Source: JAHEZL01 sp964406465 (GTDB lineage Bacteria > Bacteroidota > Bacteroidia > Flavobacteriales_C > GCA-002722245). Taken from it: a stretch of 64,000 nucleotides of DNA. The notes beneath the pieces are model-generated. The model was not told the origin of the DNA, searched no databases, and was given only the letters and a program-made list of their open reading frames with translations. This document shows positions 24,527 through 33,562 of the stretch, one piece after another (positions within the stretch are counted from its first letter, which is position 1; each line of letters opens with the position of its first letter). The stretch spans positions 14,031-78,030 of the forward strand of contig CAYORT010000014.1 in the NCBI GenBank assembly GCA_964406465.1. The letters are read 5' to 3'. The position numbers and the translations under genes are program-made.

Positions 24527-26872
24527 ATGAAATATACAAAACTTAATTTATTGATTTTTTCATTATTTGCGATTCAGATTCATGCTCAAAAGTTTGTTGT
24601 TAGTGGAGTTGTGCTCGATAGTGCAAGTAAAGAGCCAATGATTGGTGCTAATATTAATGAATTAGAAAGTAACTATGGTTGTGTCACTAATTCAATGGGG
24701 TATTTTGCCCTACCACTTGATTCAGGGAATTACAGAGTTCAAATTTCATTTGTAGGATATAAAAGTCAGATTTGCTCGCTGAAACTAAATGAGAGTCAGC
24801 GTTTATTGATCCAATTATCACGAGAAGAGTTTGTTCTTGACTCTATTGTAATCAAACGTTTTAAAAAGAACCACCTATCTATTGAAGGTGGTAAGATGAA
24901 TATCCCAATAAAACAGATTCAAATTATTCCCTCAATTTTAGGGGAAAGTGATCCATTGAAAATTGCTCAGAGTTTGCCAGGTGTGCAAAGTGGTGGCGAA
25001 GCCGTTCCTGGTTTGTTTGTGCGCGGATCGTCATCAGATCAAAATTTAGTGCTTGTTGATGACGCACCTCTTTATGGTCCCTTCCATCTTTTTGGAATTT
25101 TTTCGGTAATTAATTCAGATGCGCTTAAAACTTTTGAAATTACCAAAGGCGGATACTCTTCAGAATACGGGGGAAGACTTGCCTCAGTCGTAAACATGAA
25201 TTTGAAAGAAGGTGATAAAACAAGATGGAAAGCTGATGTAAGCGCGGGAATTGGTATTTCAAAAATATTAATTGAAGCACCAATTTATAAAAATTCCGTT
25301 TCTGCAATATTATCAGTAAGAAGAGCTTACGCACATTTAATGATAAAACCATTTCTTTCTGAAAATCAAAAAAGCAGTTATCAATTTTATGATATTCATG
25401 GCAAAATATCATTTACCCCGTCTAAATCAACTAAAATATATCTCAGTTTTTTACACAGCGGTGATAATTTTACATTGAACGATAATACATCGAGTTATAG
25501 TCCATATAATAATGCGGTTGAGTGGGAAAATTTTCTCACTTCTCTCAGAATAAATAAAATCATTAATCCAAATATTTTTTGGAATACTTCTATAACCTAT
25601 AGTCAATACAACCTTAAAAGTTCCACCGATCAGATATATATTAATGATAAATATTATTTACAATATAGCACAGGCATTCAGGACTTAGGATTGAAAAATG
25701 ATTTCACTTACTATTTAACTAATTCTAATACATTGAAATTCGGTACCTCCTCAGCATTCAAAGCTTTTGTCCCTGATGCCATTGTTTCTAAAAATGAGGT
25801 AATAGATCAATTGTCTCGCACTGTTAGCAGCTATAATAATTGGGAAAATGCTATATATGTTGAAGATGAATTTAAAGTAGGAAAAAAGATTAAAGGGCGT
25901 ATTGGTATTAGAACCAATATTTTTACCTATAGAAATTACACCCTTATTCACCCTGAACCAAGGGTTTGCTTGGTATACCTGCTAAAAAGTAACTGGACAC
26001 TTAAATCTTCATACACTCAAATGCACCAGTATCTTCATCTCATAACCAATAAAGGAATAGGATTGCCCCTTGATTTATGGATTCCAGCGACATCAAATGT
26101 TCCCTATAAATATGCAAATCAATTTACTTTTTCTATACAAAAGGAAATACCAAAACACCAAATTTCCGTCAGTATTGAAAACTACTATAAAGTGATTCAC
26201 AATGATATTTCATTTAAAGAAGGAAATAGCTTTATGAAAAGTAGCGCAATAGAAGACATAAATGGAAATGAAATAAATTGGGAAAAAAATATTACCAGCG
26301 GTAAGAGCACTAATTTTGGTAGTGAGTTTTGGTTGCATAAAAGTGCTGGACGATTGCAGGGCTGGGTATCCTATAGTTTGTCTTGGTCGATTTCACAATT
26401 TAAAGAATTAAATTTTGGAAAACCTTTTTACGCAAGGCATGACAGAAGACACAATTTTAGTGTGATGGTAATATATCAACTTTCCGAAAAAATATTTCTT
26501 ACGGCCAATTTTACTTTAATGAGTGGAAATCCTATCACAGTTGCTAATTCTGCCTTTAATTACGGAGAACTTAAGCCCGATAATATACCTGCTAACATTG
26601 GTTATCCTTGGATTGCGTAAGACTACCCTGAATTGAATAATTTTAGAATGCCAGCATATCACCGTTTAGATCTTGGCATTTCTTATCAAGTCACTAATAG
26701 AAAAAGAAAACAAGAATTGGAATTCAGTATGTACAATGTTTACAATCGACAAAACCCCTATTTTTACTATATTTCGAATAGCATCGACCCTATAAATGGC
26801 GTTAAAAGCAGCATAAAGCAGGTCTCCATTCTTCCTTTTATTCCATCTATAAACTATAAAATACACTTTTAA
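24527..26872 (+). pseudogene. TonB-dependent receptor with carboxypeptidase-regulatory domain, interrupted by TAA
   Basis: Signal peptide about 1-20 (ends IHAQ), then a CarboxypepD_reg-like domain (about 22-110, VVSGVVLDSASKEPMIGANI), a plug domain (about 140-235, LPGVQSGGEAVPGLFVRGSSSDQNLVLVDDAPLYGP) and an outer-membrane barrel. An in-frame TAA at 26618-26620 (codon 698) stops it, but the same frame continues for 83 codons with clear barrel-end sequence (FRMPAYHRLDLGISY) to TAA 26870-26872. That second stop overlaps the DUF4249 start as TAATG, showing the original full length was 781 codons. The truncated product lacks the last barrel strands and is unlikely to insert. Confidence 0.85.
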
Positions 26873-27786
26873 TGAAACTAAAAATCTTCATGCTTTTATC
26901 ATGTTTAGCCCTTCTTTCATCTTGTATCAAAGAAGTGGATGAAGACTTTAATTTCAAGAGCAAAATCGCCTTGTTTGCATTTATAACAAATGAAGATGCG
27001 AATCCGAGAATTATTCTTCTGAATAATTCTCCAGTAACACAAGCGAATCCGAGTGGAAAAGCTAACTACAATTACATAGAAAATGCAACTGTGAAGATGT
27101 ACAATGAGGAAGGTGAAGAGGTTTTACTGTCTTTTAAAGATGAAGGGTACACAAAATTCTACCAGACAGATTCGTCGGTCTTCAAATTTAAGGAAGACAA
27201 AAAATATTTCATTAACGTAAGTACTCTTGACGGCAGAACTTGTAATGCTTCTTTTATTTCTCCAAGAGGAGTTTTACCAAAAAATACCAAATGCGACACT
27301 AACTATATTTCTACATTAGAATTTGATCCAAATGGCCTATCTATCATGAAGAAAAAACTAAAACTAAATATTGAATTTAGTCCTTTAAATGATTATTACT
27401 TTGTGTATTCCAAAGTATATTATCACTGTATTTCAGTCGATAAACACGGTGTAAGAGATATCTCCAGTGATTGGCAGCAACTTTTCTTTAGTGAGCAAAC
27501 AGATAAACCACAAGCATATATTGGTGAGCAGAATTTGGAAACTTTTACTACAATAACATCAAGCTCATTCGATACAGTAAGTGCATTTCATATTTATTTA
27601 GATAGCATAGAATATAGAATCGCTGCAGCTAATAAAGAATACGAGCAATTTCTGAATAGTGTTGAAACTCAGTCGTCGAATATTAATGATCCTTTTGCAG
27701 AACCAACTATACTTTATTCAAATATTCAAGGTGGTTTAGGTTTTTTTACCGGACTAACAATACGTTCTAAAAAAATAAAATATTAG
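26872..27786 (+). CDS. DUF4249 family lipoprotein
   Basis: Encodes 304 residues with a lipoprotein signal (MKLKIFMLLSCLALLSSCIKEVDEDF; lipobox LSSC, acylated Cys18). The rest fits the DUF4249 family, whose genes regularly follow carboxypeptidase-regulatory TonB receptors in Bacteroidota and are thought to be the surface partner. It overlaps the receptor's original stop by one base and has no promoter of its own in sight, so its translation may suffer from the upstream premature stop. The gene itself appears intact. Confidence 0.85.
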   Translation: MKLKIFMLLSCLALLSSCIKEVDEDFNFKSKIALFAFITNEDANPRIILLNNSPVTQANPSGKANYNYIENATVKMYNEEGEEVLLSFKDEGYTKFYQTDSSVFKFKEDKKYFINVSTLDGRTCNASFISPRGVLPKNTKCDTNYISTLEFDPNGLSIMKKKLKLNIEFSPLNDYYFVYSKVYYHCISVDKHGVRDISSDWQQLFFSEQTDKPQAYIGEQNLETFTTITSSSFDTVSAFHIYLDSIEYRIAAANKEYEQFLNSVETQSSNINDPFAEPTILYSNIQGGLGFFTGLTIRSKKIKY

Positions 27787-27879
27787 TAAATATTTTTGCT
27801 ATTTGCATTCAGTTTGGAGATATAGCTTTATGGAAAGAAGTAAAATCTTCTTTTTTATATTTATCGAAAATTCAATTCC

Positions 27880-28236
27880 ATGCACTTAGAATCCCTCCGT
27901 GAATATTGCCTCTCTAAAAAAGCTGTTGAAGAAACATTGCCTTTTGGTCCAGATACCTTGGTGTTTAAGGTGATGGGTAAAGCATTCTTGTTGTGTGGGT
28001 TTGAAAATGATCCATTATCATTTAATGTGAAATGTGATCCTGAAAAAGCAATTGAACTTCGCGAAGAGTATCCTTGCGTTCAGCCGGGTTATCATATGAA
28101 TAAAAAACACTGGAATACTATAGCTGCAGATGGTTCGGTGAGTGATAAGCAGTTAGAAGAATGGATTGATCATTCCTACGATTTAGTGGTAGGTGGATTA
28201 ACAAAAAAGGAAAAGGAAATTTTAGAAAAGATTTAA
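27880..28236 (+). CDS. MmcQ/YjbR family protein
   Basis: Encodes 118 residues, full length for the family. The fold is a small CyaY-like alpha/beta domain with proposed DNA-binding ability but no firm function. Diagnostic residues are the N-terminal LREYCLSKKAVEETLPFGPDTLVFKVMGKAF, the central FNVKCDPEKAIELREEYP, and PGYHMNKKHWNTI. A free-standing gene followed by a terminator 3 bases after its stop. Confidence 0.9.
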   Translation: MHLESLREYCLSKKAVEETLPFGPDTLVFKVMGKAFLLCGFENDPLSFNVKCDPEKAIELREEYPCVQPGYHMNKKHWNTIAADGSVSDKQLEEWIDHSYDLVVGGLTKKEKEILEKI

Positions 28237-28238
28237 GC

Positions 28239-28272
28239 AAAAAAATCCTTCGCTTTCACGAGGGATTTTTTA
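28239..28272 (+). terminator. Bidirectional intrinsic terminator
   Basis: AAATCCTTCG pairs with CGAGGGATTT (one wobble), with an A-run before and a T-run after, so it can act on both strands. It closely resembles the ilvE terminator at 29431-29463. Confidence 0.85.
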
Positions 28273-28353
28273 TTATCCTATTTTTTTGATGCATTCGAAC
28301 GCATCTTTTTTAGATTTTTTAAGAAACTTATCGGTTGACTTTGAGCTTAGCAT
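28273..28353 (-). pseudogene. Remnant resembling the ilvE 3' end
   Basis: On the minus strand a 26-codon open stretch ends KKDAFECIKKIG-stop, matching the aminotransferase C-terminus KDKFGWIEKVG-stop in pattern (K-D-x-F-x-x-I-x-K-hydrophobic-G). The adjacent terminator is also similar, and the plus-strand texts line up base by base over roughly 85 positions. An in-frame TGA shortly upstream means it cannot encode the whole enzyme. Confidence 0.5.
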
Positions 28354-28380
28354 TGTATCGACATAGATTAATCAAGTAAT

Positions 28381-29025
28381 TTACATTGTAAACATTTGTT
28401 CCGACTCAAAAACATTTATTTTATTACTATTCACTTTTGTGGAATTGATCATTGCTTTAGCAACAATTTCCACATCGATTATTCTATATTTTCTAAACAA
28501 TCCAATCGCGTTGAATAGTTTCAGTATTGGAAAGCTCAATACTTCTCCTAATCTAAATTCCTTGCGATTTCCACCTAAGGGTCCGGGACGCATAATGTTA
28601 ATTTGTTGGAAGGGTAAAGATTTTACCGCTTCTTCCAATTCACCTTTCATTTTAAGATAGAAGGTGCTTGAATTTGGCGATGCGCCAATAGACGAAATTA
28701 ATACATACGTTTTTACTCCGTTTTCTGCGGCGGCTTTCGCGGTTTGATATTGATAAGTAAAATCTACTTCATACTGTGCTGCTTTGCTTTTTGCATTTCT
28801 CAGTGTTGTACCCATGCATGAAAGTAAAATATCTCCAGTTACCAGGTGTTTGTATGAATTGATGTCTTTAAAATCAACTATTAGTTCTTCTATTTTAGAA
28901 TGTTTTATTTCCGAAGGTTTTCGAACGAGAAGTTTTATGGTAGAGTAATCTCTATCTCTAAGTAATTGTTGTAGTAATGCACTACCTACGAGTCCTGATG
29001 AACCTAATATTAGAGCTGTTTTCAT
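28381..29025 (-). CDS. NAD(P)-binding Rossmann oxidoreductase (HTATIP2/YbjT type)
   Basis: Encodes 214 residues from ATG 29025. An upstream ATG at 29052 would add nine residues and overlap the VOC gene, and the Rossmann strand begins at MKTALILGSSGLVGSALL, so the later start is preferred. The glycine-rich motif GSSGLVG binds the nucleotide. Later SSIGASPNSSTFYLKMKGELEEAV holds the YxxxK-like region, and INIMRPGPLGG is the typical atypical-SDR strand. The substrate is unknown. It follows a VOC protein gene in the same orientation. Confidence 0.82.
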   Translation of the reverse strand: MKTALILGSSGLVGSALLQQLLRDRDYSTIKLLVRKPSEIKHSKIEELIVDFKDINSYKHLVTGDILLSCMGTTLRNAKSKAAQYEVDFTYQYQTAKAAAENGVKTYVLISSIGASPNSSTFYLKMKGELEEAVKSLPFQQINIMRPGPLGGNRKEFRLGEVLSFPILKLFNAIGLFRKYRIIDVEIVAKAMINSTKVNSNKINVFESEQMFTM

Positions 29026-29032
29026 AATCACA

Positions 29033-29377
29033 TCATTTTTTGTAAAGCTCAACTTTTCTTCCCTCAGGGTCTGTCAGAATTGTTACATATCCAAATTCTG
29101 TTAAAGTTGGTTCTGTCATTTTTATATTGTTAGTCCTTAGTTCGTCTAGTACATTTTCAAAATTTTCTATAGCAAAGCCTAATCTTAAAGTTTTATCAAC
29201 TTCTATTTGGTTTTTTGATAAGGGATAGATCTCAAGGATTAATGTTCCTATTTGTGCAGAGTAATGCATAGGGGAGTTACCATGTTTATGATAATCAAAT
29301 TTTAGATTCAGAAGACTATAAAAATCTGCAATTTGCTTAGGGTTTTCGCTTCGAATTACTAGAAGTCTAATTTCCAT
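29033..29377 (-). CDS. VOC (glyoxalase/bleomycin-resistance fold) protein
   Basis: Encodes 114 residues, one VOC module. The fold is suggested by MEIRLLVIRSENPKQIADFYSLL at the start and VTILTDPEGRKVELYKK at the end, the strand that ends with the metal-ligand Glu in active members. VOC proteins include glyoxalases, dioxygenases and resistance proteins; nothing here points to a specific substrate. Lies 7 bases upstream of the oxidoreductase gene, so probably co-transcribed. Confidence 0.85.
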   Translation of the reverse strand: MEIRLLVIRSENPKQIADFYSLLNLKFDYHKHGNSPMHYSAQIGTLILEIYPLSKNQIEVDKTLRLGFAIENFENVLDELRTNNIKMTEPTLTEFGYVTILTDPEGRKVELYKK

Positions 29378-29430
29378 GTTTTAAATGAGATTACTTTGTC
29401 TTTATTGCCGTTGATGTAATAACAGAATTA

Positions 29431-29463
29431 CAAAAAAAAATCCCTCGCATCTGCGAGGGATTT
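29431..29463 (-). terminator. Intrinsic terminator of ilvE
   Basis: AAATCCCTCGCA (29438-29449) pairs perfectly with TGCGAGGGATTT (29452-29463). On the minus strand a run of Ts follows. It starts 4 bases after the ilvE stop. Confidence 0.92.
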
Positions 29464-29467
29464 CCTA

Positions 29468-30526
29468 TTATCCTACTTTTTCAATCCATCCGAATTTATC
29501 TTTTTCAGATCCTTTTCGAATGTTGGCCAAGTGTTCGTTTACTTTATTACTAAATTCTCTGTTTTCGATGGCAGGTAATTCGTAAGTTTTGCCTTTGTAG
29601 CCAATATGGCTGATGTGGCAAATTGTTACCGCTGTACCTGTTCCAAAAACTTCTAATAGAGTACCATTGTTTAAAGCAGCCATCACTTCATCCACCGAAA
29701 GATTTCTTTCTTCTACTTTCATTCCCCAGTCGCGAGCTATCGTTAATACAGTATCGCGCGTGATTCCCGAAAGGATAGTGTCGCCAGCAATAGGCGTAAT
29801 TAAAGTATCACCAATCTTAACCATTAAGTTCATGGTACCCGATTCTTCAATGTACTTGTGCTCTTTAGCATCTGTCCAAATTAACTGGTCGAAACCTTCT
29901 TTTTGAGCCAATTTCGTTGGATACAAAGAAGCAGCGTAATTTCCGGCAGTTTTAGCAAAACCAACGCCACCGGCCGCAGCGCGAGTATAATGTTCTTCAA
30001 TTTTTACTTTTACCGGAGCATCGTAATATTTATTTACCGGTGAACAGAAGATGATAAATCTGTAGGTAGAAGAAGGTTTAACCCCAATAAATTCGTCGGT
30101 TGCATAGATTATCGGACGAATGTACAATGAAGCACCTTTTACATTAGGAACCCAAGCTTTGTCGATATTTACCAATTGTTTCAAGGCATCAAGTACGAAT
30201 GCCTCGTCGAATTGTGGGATACACATTCTGTCGGCCGACTTGTTCAAACGCTTGAAATTGGCTTGCGGACGAAATATTACTACTTCACCTTGTTCTGTAT
30301 AAAATGCTTTTAAACCTTCAAAAATAGATTGTGCGTAGTGCAGAGACAGAAAAGCAGGAGAGACAGAGACTGGTCCGAAAGGCACAATACGAGCATCTTT
30401 CCACGCTCCGTCATAATAATCCATAATAAACATGTGATCGGAAAACTCGTGTCCGAAAACAATGTGTTCTAAGTCAAGCTCATGTAATTTTGATTGCTTG
30501 GCTAATTCGATCTTAATACTACTCAT
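29468..30526 (-). CDS. ilvE: Branched-chain amino-acid aminotransferase
   Basis: Encodes 352 residues, the longer eukaryote-like (type II) BCAT form. It transfers amino groups between leucine, isoleucine or valine and 2-oxoglutarate using pyridoxal phosphate. Visible motifs are MFIMDYYDGAWKDARIVPFGPVSVSPAF, LHYAQSIFEGLKAF, SLYIRPIIYAT, the segment GVGFAKTAGNYAASLYPTKLA, and the C-terminal family signature from EESGTMNLMV through SGITRDTVL to EVFGTGTAV. It has its own terminator, and the scaffold gap lies 44 bases upstream of its start, so its promoter may be incomplete. Confidence 0.96.
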   Translation of the reverse strand: MSSIKIELAKQSKLHELDLEHIVFGHEFSDHMFIMDYYDGAWKDARIVPFGPVSVSPAFLSLHYAQSIFEGLKAFYTEQGEVVIFRPQANFKRLNKSADRMCIPQFDEAFVLDALKQLVNIDKAWVPNVKGASLYIRPIIYATDEFIGVKPSSTYRFIIFCSPVNKYYDAPVKVKIEEHYTRAAAGGVGFAKTAGNYAASLYPTKLAQKEGFDQLIWTDAKEHKYIEESGTMNLMVKIGDTLITPIAGDTILSGITRDTVLTIARDWGMKVEERNLSVDEVMAALNNGTLLEVFGTGTAVTICHISHIGYKGKTYELPAIENREFSNKVNEHLANIRKGSEKDKFGWIEKVG

Positions 30527-30570
30527 TTTGCTTTTTCTCTAAATACTATATTCTAAAAGTATTAAGAAAA

Positions 30571-30580
30571 NNNNNNNNNN
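30571..30580. other. Assembly gap (10 Ns)
   Basis: Ten undetermined bases. A round number of Ns usually marks a scaffold join of unknown true length, so the adjacency of ilvE and the downstream repeat and methyltransferase is not guaranteed. Confidence 0.98.
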
Positions 30581-30661
30581 AAAAGTGAGTCTGCAAAAAT
30601 TTTAGGGGGATTTTATTATTAAATAGGTATTAAATTTTTTGGAGGTGGTGTTTTACAAGCG

Positions 30662-30759
30662 GGGCAATAGTTCCTTCGGGGTACCTCAGGATGACATACA
30701 GAGTAAGCACTACTTAGATGCGGTTGTCATCCTGAGGTACCCCGAAGGAACTATTGCCC
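30662..30759. repeat. Perfect 35-bp inverted repeat (CCTGAGGTACC family)
   Basis: The arms are 30662-30696 and 30725-30759, exactly complementary over 35 bases, with a 28-base loop. The core CCTGAGGTACCCCGAAGGAA is shared with the array at 46093-46909. The right arm ends 5 bases before the methyltransferase stop codon (minus strand). No T-tract follows, so it is better seen as a dispersed palindromic repeat than as a terminator. Confidence 0.95.
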
Positions 30760-30764
30760 TACAC

Positions 30765-31529
30765 TTAAATTTTAATTCCTGCACGAACAGTATAATCAAT
30801 CCTATTCAACAGCATCTTAATTTTATGCTCTTTAAAATACTGATCGGTGGCGTCTTTAGCGCCTTTCCAGTGGCCATAATCGTCAATAATCAAAACGCCG
30901 TTTTTCACCAAGATAGGGTAGAGGTGAACCAGTTCGTGGTAGGTAGATTCAAACCAATCGGTGTCTAATCTTAATAATGCAATTGAACTTGGAATGGTTT
31001 GCGGAATAGTGTTTTCCACCTTTCCCTCTATAAAAATGATGTTTTCTTTGGGATAGCCAGAGCTAAATAAATTCTTTTTTACTTCATCGAGAGAGCTATA
31101 GCACCAAACCGATTTGTCTTCGTTTTTAGGCGTTTCAGCTAAAAGATTTTTAGCCTGATTACCTAAAAAATCAACGTCTTTAGCCGTTGGTTCGCTCATG
31201 CCCTCAAAGGTGTCGTACAAGTATATTTTTCTGTCGCTTACGCTCAAGGCGTTTAAAGTTTTGGCAATCAGCATAGCACTGCCGCCTTTCCATACGCCAC
31301 ATTCCACAAAATCACCTGGAATATTATTTTCCACAATGTATCGAACGCTTTGATACAGCGAGAAAAGCGGTTCAATGGTAGTAAAAGAAAAGTCTTTGCA
31401 TTCTTGGTAAAGTCTTATGAATAGCTCATCGTCGATATCAACAGGAATTCCATTGCGCACCAAAGTGTCATCTTTTTTTGAGATTTGATAACCCAGATTG
31501 CTCGCTATGTTTTTGATAATTTTCTTCAC
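30765..31529 (-). CDS. TylF/MycF-type O-methyltransferase
   Basis: Encodes 254 residues. The SAM-binding strand is NIPGDFVECGVWKGGSAMLIAKTL, followed by LYDTFEGMSEPT. The metal- and substrate-binding part is IALLRLDTDWFESTYHELVHLYPILVKNGVLIIDDYGHWKGAKDATDQYF. Members methylate sugar hydroxyls in macrolides (MycF, TylF), but in Bacteroidota most lie in cell-surface glycan loci. Here no glycosyltransferase is nearby, and the far side of the gene is next to a repeat and a scaffold gap, so the pathway is unknown. Confidence 0.88.
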   Translation of the reverse strand: MKKIIKNIASNLGYQISKKDDTLVRNGIPVDIDDELFIRLYQECKDFSFTTIEPLFSLYQSVRYIVENNIPGDFVECGVWKGGSAMLIAKTLNALSVSDRKIYLYDTFEGMSEPTAKDVDFLGNQAKNLLAETPKNEDKSVWCYSSLDEVKKNLFSSGYPKENIIFIEGKVENTIPQTIPSSIALLRLDTDWFESTYHELVHLYPILVKNGVLIIDDYGHWKGAKDATDQYFKEHKIKMLLNRIDYTVRAGIKI

Positions 31530-31667
31530 CGGCTAAAGATAGCTTGGAGGATTTAAACTGACAACTCTTCCTGTTTTCTTTTTAAGAAAAGTGAAATTAA
31601 AGTCAATGTGTCACAAAAAATCGCTTGGCAAGGCTGTTGCAATTTGGCCACACAAAATTTTTAAATT

Positions 31668-33521
31668 ATGTCTAAAGGAAATATCAAAGTTCAGGCGGAA
31701 AACATTTTTCCCATCATTAAACGCTTTTTGTACTCAGATCAAGAGATCTTTTTGAGAGAGTTGGTATCTAACGCAGTAGATGCTTGTCAGAAACTTAGAA
31801 CCCTTTCGTCATTGGGTGAAGCAGAAGGAGATATTGGTGATTTGCAGGTAGAGGTGTTGTTAGATAAAGACGCTAAAACACTTACTGTTCGTGATAATGG
31901 TATTGGTATGACAGGCGAAGAAATTGAGAAATATATCGCTCAAATCGCTTTTTCTGGTGCAGAAGAGTTTGTAAATAAATATAAAGATAAGGCAGAAGGA
32001 ATCATCGGGCATTTCGGATTGGGATTCTTCTCGGCTTTCATGGTGTCAAGTAAGGTTGAGGTATATTCTAAATCATTTAAGAAGGGAAGCAAAGGAGCGA
32101 GATGGATTTGCGAAGGTTCTACCGATTATGATTTGCAAGATGAGCCTAAAAAGGAGAGAGGAACAGATATCATTTTGCATTTGACCGACGAAGCAAAAGA
32201 ATATCTTGAAGAATGGAAAATTAAAGAGTTGCTTGATAAGTATTGCCGTTTCTTGCCTATTGCCATTAAATTTGGAATGCGCGAAGAGACTAAGGGTGAA
32301 GAGAAAATTCAGGTCGACAATATTGTAAATAATCCTAATCCACTATGGAAAAAAGGTCCGGCCGACTTAACCGAAGCCGATTACAACGATTTCTATCGTG
32401 AGTTGTATCCAATGACTTTTGAAGATCCATTGTTTAACATTCACTTAAATGTAGATTATCCATTTAATCTAACGGGAGTGTTGTATTTCCCTAAGTTGAA
32501 AAAGAATTTAGAGTTGCAGAAAAACAAAATTCAGTTGTATTCTAATCAGGTTTTTGTGACCGATTCGGTAGAAGGAATTGTTCCTGAATTCTTAATGTTA
32601 TTGCATGGTGTGTTAGATTCACCAGATATACCTTTGAACGTTTCTCGTTCTTATTTGCAAGCCGATCAAAATGTGAAAAAGATATCGAACCACATCACTA
32701 AAAAGGTGGCTGATAAATTAGAGGAATTGTGCAAAGCAAATAGAGAAGATTACGCTAAAAAATGGGACGATATTAAAGTGTTCATTGAGTATGGAACATT
32801 GAGTGAAGAGAAATTTGGCGATCGTTCTAAGAAATTCATGCTTTTCAAAAATGTAGCAGGAGAATATTTCTTGTTCGATGAGTATTTAGAAAAAATTAAA
32901 GCAGCCCAAACCGATAAAGATGGTAAAACTATAGTGTTGTATACACACAGCGAAACAGAGCACCATGCGTATTTGGAAAATGCTAAAGAAAGGGGCTACG
33001 ATGTAATCATCATGGATAGTCCGCTTAGCTCACATTTGTTAAATAAATTAGAACAACAAAATGCTAATGTTACTTTTAAACGTGTTGATGCCGATACTTT
33101 GGATAAGCTCATTGCGAAAGAAGAAGCCCAGGTATCGAAACTAAGCAAAGAAGACGAAGAGAAGTTGAAACCCGTAATTACATCTCAAGTGGAAGCAGGG
33201 AAATTCACGGTGATTTTTGAAAGTTTAAGTGAAAAAGAAAAACCAATGTTGATTACGCAAAGTGAGTTCATGCGTCGAATGAAGGAAATGCAAGCTACTG
33301 GTGGCGGTGGTATGAGCATGTTTGGTTCAATGCCAGAAAACTACAATTTAGTAGTGAATTCTAATCATCCTTTAATTTCTAAAATTTTAGAAGAGAAAGA
33401 TGAGACGACTCAAAAAACACTAGCGAAACAAGCTGCAGATTTAGCTTTACTTTCTCAAGGATTGTTAAAAGGAAAAGATTTAACAGAGTTTATCAATCGC
33501 AGTGTTGATTTAATCAAGTAA
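31668..33521 (+). CDS. htpG: Molecular chaperone HtpG (Hsp90)
   Basis: Encodes 617 residues. The N-terminal GHKL ATPase domain (about 1-210) shows IFLRELVSNAVDACQKLR, LTVRDNGIGMTGEEI and GIIGHFGLGFFSAFMV. The middle domain (about 225-480) contains LNVSRSYLQADQNVKKI with the catalytic-loop Arg. The C-terminal dimerisation domain is shorter than in E. coli but normal for Bacteroidota. It promotes late folding of client proteins in the cytosol. A single gene, with lemA 41 bases downstream. Confidence 0.97.
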   Translation: MSKGNIKVQAENIFPIIKRFLYSDQEIFLRELVSNAVDACQKLRTLSSLGEAEGDIGDLQVEVLLDKDAKTLTVRDNGIGMTGEEIEKYIAQIAFSGAEEFVNKYKDKAEGIIGHFGLGFFSAFMVSSKVEVYSKSFKKGSKGARWICEGSTDYDLQDEPKKERGTDIILHLTDEAKEYLEEWKIKELLDKYCRFLPIAIKFGMREETKGEEKIQVDNIVNNPNPLWKKGPADLTEADYNDFYRELYPMTFEDPLFNIHLNVDYPFNLTGVLYFPKLKKNLELQKNKIQLYSNQVFVTDSVEGIVPEFLMLLHGVLDSPDIPLNVSRSYLQADQNVKKISNHITKKVADKLEELCKANREDYAKKWDDIKVFIEYGTLSEEKFGDRSKKFMLFKNVAGEYFLFDEYLEKIKAAQTDKDGKTIVLYTHSETEHHAYLENAKERGYDVIIMDSPLSSHLLNKLEQQNANVTFKRVDADTLDKLIAKEEAQVSKLSKEDEEKLKPVITSQVEAGKFTVIFESLSEKEKPMLITQSEFMRRMKEMQATGGGGMSMFGSMPENYNLVVNSNHPLISKILEEKDETTQKTLAKQAADLALLSQGLLKGKDLTEFINRSVDLIK

Positions 33522-33562
33522 TATGTCTAAAATCGTAAATCTAAAATTGTAAATCATTAAAA

